The translations under genes were made by a program, and so were the position numbers. 64,000 bases of DNA, taken from contig CAZOWM010000015.1 in assembly GCA_964583615.1 (NCBI GenBank), positions 1 through 64,000 on the forward strand. Reading direction: 5' to 3'. Positions 17,705 to 25,930 of the stretch are shown piece by piece. This DNA comes from CAZOWM01 sp964583615 (GTDB lineage Bacteria > Spirochaetota > B62-G9 > DRHN01). The notes under the pieces were generated by a model. That model worked only from the letters and a program-made list of their open reading frames with translations. It did not search any database and was not told where the DNA came from. Each line of letters opens with the position of its first letter. Position 1 is the stretch's first letter.

Positions 17705-18217
17705 TTACCTCATTTTGTTCTTCCTCCTCCACAGATACGGGTTTTCAAAGGGGAGCTCGGAATGAAGCCGTGATGCGGTGAGGATCTTTTCTGCGATCTC
17801 AGGAAACCCGTTGTCCCCGTACACGGACACTGTTTCGTACCCGAGTCCTTCTTCTACGATTTTCAGTGAAAGCGGAACATCGTCCACGAACAGGTGCACG
17901 AGGAGCCGCCCGTATCGGTCGTATCCATCAGCGATGTAGGTAACCTTTTTCGCACTTCGGAGCTCAGCCCGGGTAAAGTTCTTCGCCTCCCTTCCATAGG
18001 GCTGATCCCTGTAAAAACCGAGCTCAATGTTTTTTATCTCCGGGGTGTCGACGCCGAGAAAACGCATATGAATACCTCTGTAAACGATCGTGTCTCCGTC
18101 CTCGACCTCGAGAAAGAGCCTGTACATGTGCTGGTGCGTGTTTACCGCGGCGGGCATTGCACAGGTGGAAAGTATGCACGTCCAGACGGTGAGCGTGATT
18201 ACCGCGATTATTCTCAT
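17705..18217 (-). CDS. Secreted or lipid-anchored thermonuclease-like (SNase) protein
   Basis: The product has 170 residues with an N-terminal signal sequence and a possible lipobox (ILSTC, Cys near 19). The rest is a staphylococcal-nuclease domain: EDGDTIVYRG carries the Asp that binds calcium, FLGVDTPEI the 'G(I/V)DTPE' signature, YGREAKNF the catalytic-loop region, and DRYGRLLVHLFVDD the second catalytic Arg region. It should cut DNA or RNA outside the cytoplasm, perhaps for nutrient salvage. No strong Shine-Dalgarno is visible. The gene is divergent from the hydroxyacid dehydrogenase. Confidence 0.9.
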   Translation of the reverse strand: MRIIAVITLTVWTCILSTCAMPAAVNTHQHMYRLFLEVEDGDTIVYRGIHMRFLGVDTPEIKNIELGFYRDQPYGREAKNFTRAELRSAKKVTYIADGYDRYGRLLVHLFVDDVPLSLKIVEEGLGYETVSVYGDNGFPEIAEKILTASRLHSELPFENPYLWRRKNKMR

Positions 18218-18302
18218 ATCAACAAAGAAACGAAAAGTGACGAAAATTTATCCAACAGCAGCGTATGCTGGGTATTGTATCACGTACATGCAGGAACCTT
18301 CA

Positions 18303-19325
18303 ATGGAAATGTACAATGTGTGGGTTGTGGAAAAGAGCTACCGCGATTATTCAATTGAAAAACAGATAGTAGAGACATCGGGAGCGACTCTGAAGTTTGC
18401 GCACTGCAGATCCGAGGACGACATAATCAGAAGCTGCGGTGACGCCCACGCCATTCTTCTGCGTCAGACCCGTATGGGAGACCGCGCATTTCGGCACCTG
18501 AGATCACTCAAGGTGGTGGCACGGTACGGCGTGGGATATGACAACGTGGACATACACGCTGCCACATCTCACGGTGTCGCCGTAACTATCGTCCCTGATT
18601 ACTGTGTGTCCGAAGTAGCCGATCACACGATCGCCCTCCTGCTCTCCGCGATACGAAAAATCCCTTTGCGTGACCGTTGTGTGCGATCAGGGCATTGGGA
18701 CATCGGTTCCGATCTTCCCGTGCACCGAACGCGGGGCAAGACGTTCGGCCTTGTGGGGTATGGAAAAACAGCACGGGAGGTGAGAAAAAGGCTTTCAGGG
18801 TTTCCTTTCCGCTTCATCGCCTGCGATCCGTGGGCTCCTGAAGAAGTATTCGAAAACGATGAAACCTTGAGGGTTGATTTCCACACGCTCGTTCTGATCT
18901 CACATTACATTTCCATACACGTTCCCCTTACAGAAAACACTTACCGCATGTTTGACACGAATGTCTTTCAAAGAATGAGAAGAAGCGCACTGATCGTGAA
19001 CACTTCGAGGGGGCAGATCGTGGACACGGAATCCCTGTGTTCTGCTCTCAGGGAAGGATTCATCGCAGGCGCAGCGCTCGACGTGTATGAATTGGAGCCT
19101 CTTCCTGAACAGAGCGCGCTCAGAGACATCGATTCCGTGATTCTCTCAGATCACGCTGCCTGGTATTCCGAAGAGTCACAAAAAGAGCTTCAGATGAGAA
19201 CCGCTCTGGAAGCCATACGCGTGCTCAGAGGAGAAAAACCGCACAACATAGTGAATCCCGAGGTGCTGTATACGCATGCAAGCAGTCTTTCTCCACGAAC
19301 CGACCTCATTCACTCTCTTGCATAA
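18303..19325 (+). CDS. D-isomer-specific 2-hydroxyacid dehydrogenase
   Basis: The 340-residue enzyme reduces a 2-keto acid to the D-2-hydroxy acid, or the reverse, with NAD(P). The Rossmann loop is GLVGYGKTAREV near residue 155. The catalytic residues fit the family: Arg in NTSRGQIVD, Glu in ALDVYELEPL and His in DHAAWYS. It resembles the phosphoglycerate/C-terminal-binding-protein-like branch, but the substrate is not assignable. The ATG at 18303 follows AGGA at seven bases; a longer open frame upstream overlaps the divergent nuclease and is not family-like. Confidence 0.92.
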   Translation: MEMYNVWVVEKSYRDYSIEKQIVETSGATLKFAHCRSEDDIIRSCGDAHAILLRQTRMGDRAFRHLRSLKVVARYGVGYDNVDIHAATSHGVAVTIVPDYCVSEVADHTIALLLSAIRKIPLRDRCVRSGHWDIGSDLPVHRTRGKTFGLVGYGKTAREVRKRLSGFPFRFIACDPWAPEEVFENDETLRVDFHTLVLISHYISIHVPLTENTYRMFDTNVFQRMRRSALIVNTSRGQIVDTESLCSALREGFIAGAALDVYELEPLPEQSALRDIDSVILSDHAAWYSEESQKELQMRTALEAIRVLRGEKPHNIVNPEVLYTHASSLSPRTDLIHSLA

Positions 19326-19331
19326 AAAACC

Positions 19332-20063
19332 TCACCCCTCAACGGACAGCTCGCCGCGTTCTGCATCGAATCCAAGCGTCTGTCCCGGTTCTATGATCAG
19401 AAATTCATCTCCTTTCCATTGGCCGTTGACAAACCGCTGAAGCAGCAAAGAATCGCCCCGCACTTCATCGTACTGTATCCCCAGCGCGAGACGCTCATTC
19501 AGAGAGCGAACACAGCTTTTCGTGTATGATCTTCCAGCGAAAGCGAGCTTCTCACCGAGCTCGTCCCACCTTACATAACACAAGTGGGTGTAGTTTTCCA
19601 TGAGCATCCCCTCAATCGTGTCCCTCTGTTTCTCGGTGATGAGGGTATTGTAGAACTCTGCATATTTCAGCGCATAGTCGGGGCTTCCCGGCAGGGGGAA
19701 CCCCTCGATCCATCCGCATGAAAACCAGAATGTCCCGGGCCGGAGCGCCATGTACTCTCCGTGTGCTCTTCTGTTCCCCATAATGAGAGGAGTGCAGTCA
19801 TGGACATTGTGAATCACAATGGGAACTGAAGGATGAGAAATCTCGAGTGTTCCGTTCCCGCATAACCCGTAGTTGAGAAGGATATAGCTGTATTTTCCCT
19901 CTTCGACCCTGCCGAGTGCCTTCACCAGCTCGCGCTTCAGTCGAGCGGGAAACTCGTGAAGCCCTTGATGCAAGAACTCAATATCGATTCTGTGCGGAGA
20001 GCGCGAGGCACAGTAACGAAGCTCGTGGTTCATGACATTGCAGGATATGATTTTGAGTCTGAT
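19332..20063 (-). CDS. DUF1638-like protein, apparent ATC start
   Basis: This is a ~243-residue protein of the DUF1638 type, with the family-like blocks NYGLCGNGTLEI, HNVHDCTPLIMGNRR and PGTFWFSCGWIEG. The function is uncertain; some members sit near methyltransferase or corrinoid genes. Homologues normally begin M-R-L-K-I-I-S-C-N-V. Here exactly IRLKIISCNV is encoded, with ATC in the Met position and GGAGA six bases upstream. The first ATG (20031-20033) lies ten codons later and has no Shine-Dalgarno. I therefore place the start at ATC 20063, with the ATG as the conservative alternative. Its upstream region 20064-20185 holds nothing else I can support. Confidence 0.75.
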   Translation of the reverse strand: MRLKIISCNVMNHELRYCASRSPHRIDIEFLHQGLHEFPARLKRELVKALGRVEEGKYSYILLNYGLCGNGTLEISHPSVPIVIHNVHDCTPLIMGNRRAHGEYMALRPGTFWFSCGWIEGFPLPGSPDYALKYAEFYNTLITEKQRDTIEGMLMENYTHLCYVRWDELGEKLAFAGRSYTKSCVRSLNERLALGIQYDEVRGDSLLLQRFVNGQWKGDEFLIIEPGQTLGFDAERGELSVEG

Positions 20064-20185
20064 CGCAGTTCTCCACTGGACAGGTTCTCTATAATCTAGA
20101 AGGCGAATGATTCGGGGACAAGAGGATTTTTATTTTCATCAACAGGGGCGGCCACTGTTTCAGGCAGGATATCACCGTGCAATCG

Positions 20186-21604
20186 CTACCGTGCATCAAG
20201 AAGCTCGTCCATGAGTGCCCTGTACTGCAGCAGCAGCTGTTGATAGCCGAGCGCGTTTTCCGAGTATGTCAATTTCGCATTCTCCTCGTTGTCCCTGCTC
20301 TGTATGACGAATGTGAGCTGGCTTCTTCCCTGATTGTACAGTTTCAGCTCTTCTATTGTTTTTTCCGCCGCAGACTCTATCTGCGCCCTGTTGAGCTCCA
20401 GAACCTTCTCTGTTTCGATAACCTGGATGTAGATATTTCTCAGCGCTGCCTCGAGCCCCACTGCGACATTTTTCTTGTCCTCCTCGAGCTGCCGTATCTC
20501 AAGCTCGATCTGCTCGATCTGCGCCTTCAGTGAACGATGGCCGAATGTCGTGAAGTAGGCAACTAACACCTGGGCATCGGGTTTTGTGATCTCAAGAGAC
20601 TTGCCGAAATCCTCATCCCTCCCATACAGTCCGCCTGCGACTGTCAGATTCAGCCCTGGCCGCTTCTGTTCAATGAGACCAACCCTGTTGTAGGAGAGCT
20701 GGTCCTTGAGAATGTCGAAGACGGTGAGGAGCCTTGACTGCGCCGTCATGGTATCGAGCGCGCGTTCAACTGACGGAAGGGTTTCCATACTGTAGAGATC
20801 GAATACAGGTGACTGGCCGACAAGCTCATCCGATCCTGCAATTACCGAAAGTTCCGCCTGTTTCGCCTTCCAGAGCGACTGGGTTTTCAGAAGCGCCTGT
20901 TTGGCGATACGGATCGCGTCCTCGGCGCGGAGGACATCGACCTTGTCGACGAGGTTCGATTTGAACTTTTTCTCGGTCTGAGCCTTTTGCTCCTCAGCGA
21001 GCCTGAGCCTCTCCTCCGCAATACTGATGATTTCCGAGAGGTACGCCCACTGCAAGAACCCCGTTGCAGCATCAACGAGAAACATTTCCTGGTTCTCGTC
21101 TCTCTGCACTATGCTCAGATCGATCGAATATGTGCTCAGATCGTAGGCGAGCCGGTCGAGCACACCCTTCGCGTTCTGAAGAAACGGATGTGTGTAGCTC
21201 ACCCCGAACCCGTGTCTATACGCCTTCTGTGTGCCCGCGGAAGTAATCTGTGAACGCGTGTAATCCGATTCGAAGCTCAGCCCGAGCCTTCCGCCGCTTT
21301 TCCAGAATATCCTTTCGACCGCAGCCTCGACACCCACTTGATGGATATTATCTGACTGAAACTCTGCTGCCGAAGCCTCACCAAGATAGCTGTAAAATGG
21401 AGCGATTTCAAAGTTCCAGTCCTCCGTCCCTGGAAATCTCTCGGCCCCTTTCCGCTCGATGTCAACCTCCAGTGCCTCCTTCTTGAAGAAGGGATGGTTC
21501 CTTCTGACCAGCTCGAGATACTCATCCAGAGTGATTGTCTGCGCAAAACAGGGCAGGGCCCCCAGAAGAAAAAAAACAAAAACCATTATCGATTTTTTCC
21601 CCAT
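20186..21604 (-). CDS. TolC-family outer membrane efflux protein
   Basis: The 472-residue protein has a cleavable signal peptide (hydrophobic run, then LPCFAQ) and two long coiled-coil-rich halves typical of TolC: repeats of LRLAEEQKAQTEKKF near residue 185 and IEQIELEIRQLEEDKKNV near 365. These trimers form outer-membrane exit ducts for RND, MFS and type I export systems. GGGGAGG seven bases before the ATG at 21604 fixes the start. No inner-membrane pump or adaptor is adjacent; the only RND pump in the window is 28 kb away. Confidence 0.88.
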   Translation of the reverse strand: MGKKSIMVFVFFLLGALPCFAQTITLDEYLELVRRNHPFFKKEALEVDIERKGAERFPGTEDWNFEIAPFYSYLGEASAAEFQSDNIHQVGVEAAVERIFWKSGGRLGLSFESDYTRSQITSAGTQKAYRHGFGVSYTHPFLQNAKGVLDRLAYDLSTYSIDLSIVQRDENQEMFLVDAATGFLQWAYLSEIISIAEERLRLAEEQKAQTEKKFKSNLVDKVDVLRAEDAIRIAKQALLKTQSLWKAKQAELSVIAGSDELVGQSPVFDLYSMETLPSVERALDTMTAQSRLLTVFDILKDQLSYNRVGLIEQKRPGLNLTVAGGLYGRDEDFGKSLEITKPDAQVLVAYFTTFGHRSLKAQIEQIELEIRQLEEDKKNVAVGLEAALRNIYIQVIETEKVLELNRAQIESAAEKTIEELKLYNQGRSQLTFVIQSRDNEENAKLTYSENALGYQQLLLQYRALMDELLDAR

Positions 21605-21660
21605 ACGTACCTCCCCTATTAAAAAGTATATTGAAAACGGGGTTAGCTCTCTGCAGCAAC

Positions 21661-21963
21661 TCATTCCGAAATGATATTGCCGGCTTCCAGCCCCAGAATC
21701 TGAATGCCGATCGGCTTTTCCTTGCGATCAACAAGCAGCTTAATCATACCCCCTGCCTCTCCTTCAGCAAGGCTTCTATCGTTCGTTGAAAACTGCTCTG
21801 TCCACACGGAGAACTGAATTCCCTTTTCCCGTGCCCGTTTCTCATTCAGCATGAGAGAAATGCGAATGCTCACGAGAATGTGCACGGTCACGGGCAGGCT
21901 CAACACGAGCTCGATCAGTATCCACGAGACGATGCGGTTGGACCGGATGAAAAATCGATTCAA
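21661..21963 (-). pseudogene. Remnant of a pyridine-nucleotide-disulfide oxidoreductase dimerisation domain
   Basis: The last ~55 residues of this frame (EKRAREKGIQFSVWTEQF, then NDRSLAEGEAGGMIKLLVD, then PIGIQILGLEAGNIISE) match the C-terminal dimerisation domain of the lipoamide dehydrogenase / mercuric reductase family. The FAD and NAD domains are absent, and the match stops before the usual catalytic His-Glu end, so both ends are lost. The first ~40 residues are hydrophobic and do not match the family. It lies just upstream of TolC. A functional small protein is unlikely. Confidence 0.6.
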
Positions 21964-22122
21964 ATCGGTGCGTCATCGATTTTTAACAACATTAAGCCGG
22001 GACATATGGAAAGTCAACAGAGCTTTTTTGGTCAAAGATTCCGAAAATCAGTATATACTCCCCTAAAGAGGGGCATGTGAAATACACAGTGTACGACTGT
22101 GACAACCCTGGAGATCATTCTC
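21964..22122. other. Intergenic stretch with a weak plus-strand promoter
   Basis: The region from 21964 to the terminator at 22274 holds no full gene. A plus-strand promoter-like pair TTGGTC (22028-22033) and TATATA (22052-22057), 18 bases apart, precedes a short frame at 22123. Nothing else is recognisable. Confidence 0.4.
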
Positions 22123-22266
22123 ATGTGCAGGATGACCACCCCGTGTTCCGGTATAGAGAAAAACCCGCTCAGCTGGAGCCACGTGCTCAGCGACAACTTT
22201 GATACGGACGGATTCTCCCTGTGGGACATCGTGGCAGCAGTGTACATCTGCCGGGCGCGGTCCTGA
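22123..22266 (+). CDS. Short 47-codon frame ending at a terminator, possible gene remnant
   Basis: ATG 22123 to TGA 22266 encodes 47 residues ending in SLWDIVAAVYICRARS. The stop runs straight into the A-tract of an intrinsic terminator, and a promoter-like pair lies 70-95 bases upstream. There is no clear Shine-Dalgarno. The SLWDIVAAVY stretch weakly recalls the 'WD..AA.Y' segment of nucleoside hydrolases, so this may be a decayed C-terminus; that is unverified. A short real protein or a small RNA are alternatives. Confidence 0.35.
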   Translation: MCRMTTPCSGIEKNPLSWSHVLSDNFDTDGFSLWDIVAAVYICRARS

Positions 22267-22296
22267 AAAAAAACGCCGCTTCTATGCGGCGATTTT
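22265..22296. terminator. Bidirectional intrinsic terminator
   Basis: A 6-bp GC stem (CGCCGC 22274-22279, GCGGCG 22286-22291, loop TTCTAT) is flanked by a long A-run on the left and T-run on the right. On the minus strand it ends the hydrogenase operon; on the plus strand it follows the 47-codon frame. Confidence 0.85.
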
Positions 22297-22351
22297 TCCA
22301 TGTTCGTACCGAAGGAAAGCCGTGTTCGGGGTATAAAACAGAGGCGCGACT

Positions 22352-23200
22352 TCAGTCCATCTTCAGCTGTTTCTTCAAAGTGCGAATCAGCACGATGTGA
22401 TCGATCGGTTTCTGAAATATTCCCGCGAGCCCGAGTTCCCGTGGATCGATGTTGTACCGCACGGCATCCCCGGCTGCGCTGAGCAGGAATATCGGACCCT
22501 TGAACCCCTGCTCTTTGAAGTGGGTGGAGAGCTTGCTTCCCGCATCAACCGTTTCCATCATGAGATCAACGAGAATCGCGTCCGGCTGGATGCGCTCGGC
22601 AATCTTAATGCCCTCTTCTCCATCCGCAGCTTCACCCACTGAAAAGCCCGATGCCTCGAGCACAATGCGCATCGAAGCTCTGAGGTCCGCATCATCATCA
22701 ATGATAAGCACTGTCTTTTGCTGGCCGTTACTCATTTTTTTCCTCTCGTATTCGGATAGGAGTAATGTTATAAAATCAAGAGCTTTCTCAAAGTTGTTCT
22801 GCGCCCGATCAGAAAGCCCCTCTGCAAACTCAAACTCGTACCCTCTTATTCCAATTACCCAGGTTTCAGGAGCTTTTTTAAAAATATCCCTGCAGATCGC
22901 AAGAACGGAATCAGGGCTTACGACATGGCTGGTAAAGGATATCTCGGAAGACGGCCTCACCCGCTGAACCATGTAAGGATGCTCACTCCTGACAGTCGCG
23001 TCGATGAATATTACCAGATCGTACTTTACCATTTCAGCCGCATCTTCGATCTGCAGCTGATAATTCGCATCCGTATGTACAGAACGAAATCCGCGACTTT
23101 CAATCTCTTCGATGACACGAGGCCCGAGCCCGTCATCCTGCCGTCCCGGATTTCCGAATCCGTATACAAGAACGCGCGGTTTTTGTCTTTCCCTAGTCAC
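22352..23200 (-). CDS. Hydrogenase maturation protease fused to a response-regulator receiver domain
   Basis: Residues ~1-155 form a HoxW/HybD-type [NiFe]-hydrogenase maturation endopeptidase: GFGNPGRQDDGLGPRVIE carries the first nickel-binding acid, FIDAT the second, and SHVVSP the His. It should remove the C-terminal tail of the large subunit after metal insertion. Residues ~160-282 form a receiver domain with IIDDDADLR, the phospho-Asp in ILVDLMM, SAAGD and FQKPID. The GTG start overlaps the large-subunit stop by 8 bases. At the junction (22735-22741) a seven-A run is preceded by GAGAGG and followed by an in-frame ATG. A one-base change there would split the gene in two. Confidence 0.87.
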   Translation of the reverse strand: MTRERQKPRVLVYGFGNPGRQDDGLGPRVIEEIESRGFRSVHTDANYQLQIEDAAEMVKYDLVIFIDATVRSEHPYMVQRVRPSSEISFTSHVVSPDSVLAICRDIFKKAPETWVIGIRGYEFEFAEGLSDRAQNNFEKALDFITLLLSEYERKKMSNGQQKTVLIIDDDADLRASMRIVLEASGFSVGEAADGEEGIKIAERIQPDAILVDLMMETVDAGSKLSTHFKEQGFKGPIFLLSAAGDAVRYNIDPRELGLAGIFQKPIDHIVLIRTLKKQLKMD

Positions 23201-24635
23201 GCACCTTCTCGTGGATTACGTTCCCTCCCGCATCGATAAGCGAGACCTTCAGAGGCATCTGTCCGATTGCATGTGTCGCACAGCTGAGACAGGGATCATA
23301 TGCCCTGATCGCCACCTCCACCAGATTGAGCAACGGCTCGGTTATCTCGGTTCCCACGAGGTAGTCCTCCGCAACCTTTCGTACACTCTGGTTCATCGGT
23401 TCGTTGTTGCTCGTCGTGGAAACGATGAGGTTTGCCATTGTTATCTGATCGTTGTCGTCAACTTTGTAGTGATGGAAGAGCGTACCTCGCGGTGCCTCCA
23501 AAATTGCAATACCTTCGTTTCGCCGCTCACCGGATGTGACAAGATCATCGCCCTGGATGTCCGGATCATCGATCAGCTCTTTTATCTTTTCCGCAGAGTG
23601 CAGGGTTTCTATCAACCGGGCCCAGTGGTATGCCATCGTCGAGTGCACAGGCCTGCCGTCTCCCAGTTCCATGAACTCCTGCCGCTTCTCTTCCGCGAGA
23701 GGAGTATCGATGAAATCACAGTTGTTGACACGGGCAAGAGGCCCCACACGGTACCACCCCTTCTCCTGTCCGAGAGAGTAGATGAACGGAAACTTCATGT
23801 AACTCCAGCTCCGTACCCCCTCTCGAATGTACTTGAGATAGTCCTTCGGCTGCACCTGATCGAAGATGTGGTTGCCGTCAGGATCCTTCGCCCTGAGAAC
23901 GCCGTCGTACAGATCCATGCATCCGTCTTCGCGGACGAGACTCACAAAATTCGACTCGAATGCTCCGAGCGTGCTCAAGCGGTCTATGTCGTCCCTGTAG
24001 AGTTTTTTGTACAGGTCTATCGAGTCCACCGACCACTGAATCATCTTGTCGATATCCTTTTTCAGAAACGCCTTCTCCTCGTCGGTGAGGTTCTTGTTGA
24101 TTCCGCCCGGAATTGCACCTGTTCCGTGGATTTTCTTTCCTGCAGTCGCTTTGATAACTTCCTGCCCGTACTTTCGCATGAGAATCGCCTGTGTTGCAAG
24201 CTCCGGGTATTTTTGTGCGATCCCAATGACGTTTCGTACTGCAGGGTCTGCATCGTATCCGAGCAAGAGGTCGGGTGAGCTCAGGTGAAAAAAGTGAAGC
24301 GCATGCGATTGAAACGTCTGCCCGTAATGCATCAGACGCCTCATCTTCTCCCCTGTCGGGGTGAGCGTATCCGCCCCCACCACGACGTCCATCGCCTTTG
24401 CAGCGCAGAGATGGTGGCTGACAGGGCATATTCCACAGAGCCTCTGCACAATCGTCGGCGCCTCCCAGTACATCCTCCCGAGCACAAAACGTTCGAACCC
24501 GCGAAACTCGACGATGTGCATCCGTGCCTTATCGACCTTTCCCGCTTCATCCATACGGATCGTTACCTTTGCGTGTCCCTCGATCCGTGTAACAGGATTT
24601 ATTACAATCTTCTTCTCTTTTGTAGAAGCTCCCAT
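23193..24635 (-). CDS. hoxH: [NiFe] hydrogenase large (catalytic) subunit, Hox type
   Basis: This is a 480-residue catalytic subunit. The four Ni-Fe cysteine ligands are present: RLCGICPVSHH near residue 62 and DPCLSCATH near 448. A 25-residue tail follows the last His and is the expected substrate of the downstream protease. The length and pairing with HoxY/U/EF genes fit the soluble group 3 (bidirectional NAD-linked) enzymes; there is no Tat-type small subunit. I chose ATG 24635, which has GGAGG six bases upstream; a TTG seven codons earlier overlaps the hoxY end. No hyp maturation genes are in the window. Confidence 0.95.
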   Translation of the reverse strand: MGASTKEKKIVINPVTRIEGHAKVTIRMDEAGKVDKARMHIVEFRGFERFVLGRMYWEAPTIVQRLCGICPVSHHLCAAKAMDVVVGADTLTPTGEKMRRLMHYGQTFQSHALHFFHLSSPDLLLGYDADPAVRNVIGIAQKYPELATQAILMRKYGQEVIKATAGKKIHGTGAIPGGINKNLTDEEKAFLKKDIDKMIQWSVDSIDLYKKLYRDDIDRLSTLGAFESNFVSLVREDGCMDLYDGVLRAKDPDGNHIFDQVQPKDYLKYIREGVRSWSYMKFPFIYSLGQEKGWYRVGPLARVNNCDFIDTPLAEEKRQEFMELGDGRPVHSTMAYHWARLIETLHSAEKIKELIDDPDIQGDDLVTSGERRNEGIAILEAPRGTLFHHYKVDDNDQITMANLIVSTTSNNEPMNQSVRKVAEDYLVGTEITEPLLNLVEVAIRAYDPCLSCATHAIGQMPLKVSLIDAGGNVIHEKVRD

Positions 24636-24652
24636 TGTCTGCCTCCATGTAC

Positions 24653-25192
24653 TCAATCATATTTCAGTGCGTAGTATTCGATGTCCGGCTTCTTTCCGGA
24701 AAGAAGCGCAGTCAGCACCTGCCAGAATGCATCCGCAGGCGGAGGGCACCCTGGGATAAAATAATCGATTTTGACGACTTCGTGGCACGGATAGACGCGG
24801 TCGAGAATGAGCGGGATATCAGGGTCATTGGGAATCACGCCGTCGACTACCGAAGGCCCGTTGAGATAGGCCTCTTCCATACACTCCTTGAGCGGAATAG
24901 TGTTCCTCATCGAGGGAACACCGCCGGTGAGCGCGCACTCGCCCACCGCAACAAGCACCTTGCAGTATTTTCGAAACAGCTGAAGGACTTCTACATTTTC
25001 CTGCGTGGCACACCCGCCCTCGATTATTCCCACATCAACAGTACCTGCGAACCTCTTTATATCGTCGATCGGAGATTTATCGAAATCCACAAGCTCTATC
25101 AGTTTTACTATACGTTCATCTATGTCAAGAAGCGACATGTGACAGCCAAAACAACCTGCTAAAGCTGCGGTTGCGACCTTGGGTTTAGCCAT
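24653..25192 (-). CDS. hoxY: [NiFe] hydrogenase small subunit, Hox type
   Basis: This 179-residue small subunit carries the proximal 4Fe-4S cluster next to the catalytic subunit. Cysteines are seen in AGCFGCHMSLLD near residues 14-17, GECALTGG near 95 and FIPGCPPP near 150, the NuoB-like four-ligand pattern. It lacks the Tat signal and the medial/distal cluster domain of group 1 enzymes, so it is cytoplasmic. It lies 24 bases after hoxU, with AAGGAAAG before the ATG. Confidence 0.94.
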   Translation of the reverse strand: MAKPKVATAALAGCFGCHMSLLDIDERIVKLIELVDFDKSPIDDIKRFAGTVDVGIIEGGCATQENVEVLQLFRKYCKVLVAVGECALTGGVPSMRNTIPLKECMEEAYLNGPSVVDGVIPNDPDIPLILDRVYPCHEVVKIDYFIPGCPPPADAFWQVLTALLSGKKPDIEYYALKYD

Positions 25193-25216
25193 TGTACTTT
25201 CCTTATATTGGTAATT

Positions 25217-25930
25217 TTACTGCTTTCTCGCCTTTTCAATATCCGAACCGATGGGTTCGACGTCATAGAGTCTCTGTCCATAGGGGATTCTGTATCCCAT
25301 TCTCTTCACCACAATGCTTCCGACCGGACAGACCTCTGCTGCCTTGTCAGCTGCAGTCAGCTGGGTTTCCGACAGATTGTGGTCTGCATTTACGACGATT
25401 CGCTTGTTGATCCCTCTCCCTTCGAATCCGAAAACACTCTTTCCGTCCACATCTCTTGACGCACGCACGCAGCGTCCACAGAGGACGCACCGATTTCGGT
25501 CGATGTACACATCCGGATGAGATGCATCAACCTCGATCTTGGGGAAGAGGTAGTGATACGTCGGAGCAGTCATCCCCAACCTGTAGGCAAGTGCCTGGAG
25601 CTCACAGTTCCCCGCCTTCTCACAGTACGGACAAATGTGGTTGCCCTCAACAAAAAGCATTTCGATGATGTGCCTCCGCATTGCGTTCAGTTCGTCGGTG
25701 TTGTTCTCAATCACCAGCCCCTCCTGCACCGGAAACGTGCACGCATTTGTCGGCTTCCCGTTCACCTTTATGGTGCACACCCTGCAGTGACCTGCGGGGA
25801 CGAGCCCCTTTGTGTAGCAGAGCCGGGGAATGTATATGCCAGCTTCGTCCGCCGCCTCGAGAATCGTCTGCCCGGGCTTTGCTTTAACCTCCTCGTCATC
25901 TATATAGATCGTCACCTTTTCATCACTCAT
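25217..25930 (-). CDS. hoxU: Diaphorase iron-sulfur subunit, Hox/NuoG-N type
   Basis: The 237-residue electron-transfer subunit holds a plant-type 2Fe-2S site (CYTKGLVPAGHCRVCTI, residues ~37-52, plus NACTF near 64). It also has a His-Cys3 4Fe-4S site (HICPYCEKAGNC near 102-113) and a CVLCGRC...CPVG ferredoxin motif near 145-210. It links the NADH-oxidising HoxEF module to the hydrogenase module. Its ATG overlaps the hoxEF stop as ATGA, implying translational coupling. The C-terminal ~25 residues carry no motif. Confidence 0.93.
   Translation of the reverse strand: MSDEKVTIYIDDEEVKAKPGQTILEAADEAGIYIPRLCYTKGLVPAGHCRVCTIKVNGKPTNACTFPVQEGLVIENNTDELNAMRRHIIEMLFVEGNHICPYCEKAGNCELQALAYRLGMTAPTYHYLFPKIEVDASHPDVYIDRNRCVLCGRCVRASRDVDGKSVFGFEGRGINKRIVVNADHNLSETQLTAADKAAEVCPVGSIVVKRMGYRIPYGQRLYDVEPIGSDIEKARKQ

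Noticed and set aside
23193..25192. Membrane-bound group 1 uptake hydrogenase
   Set aside because: The small subunit has no Tat signal or extra cluster domain, and diaphorase subunits are in the operon, so it is the soluble NAD-linked type.
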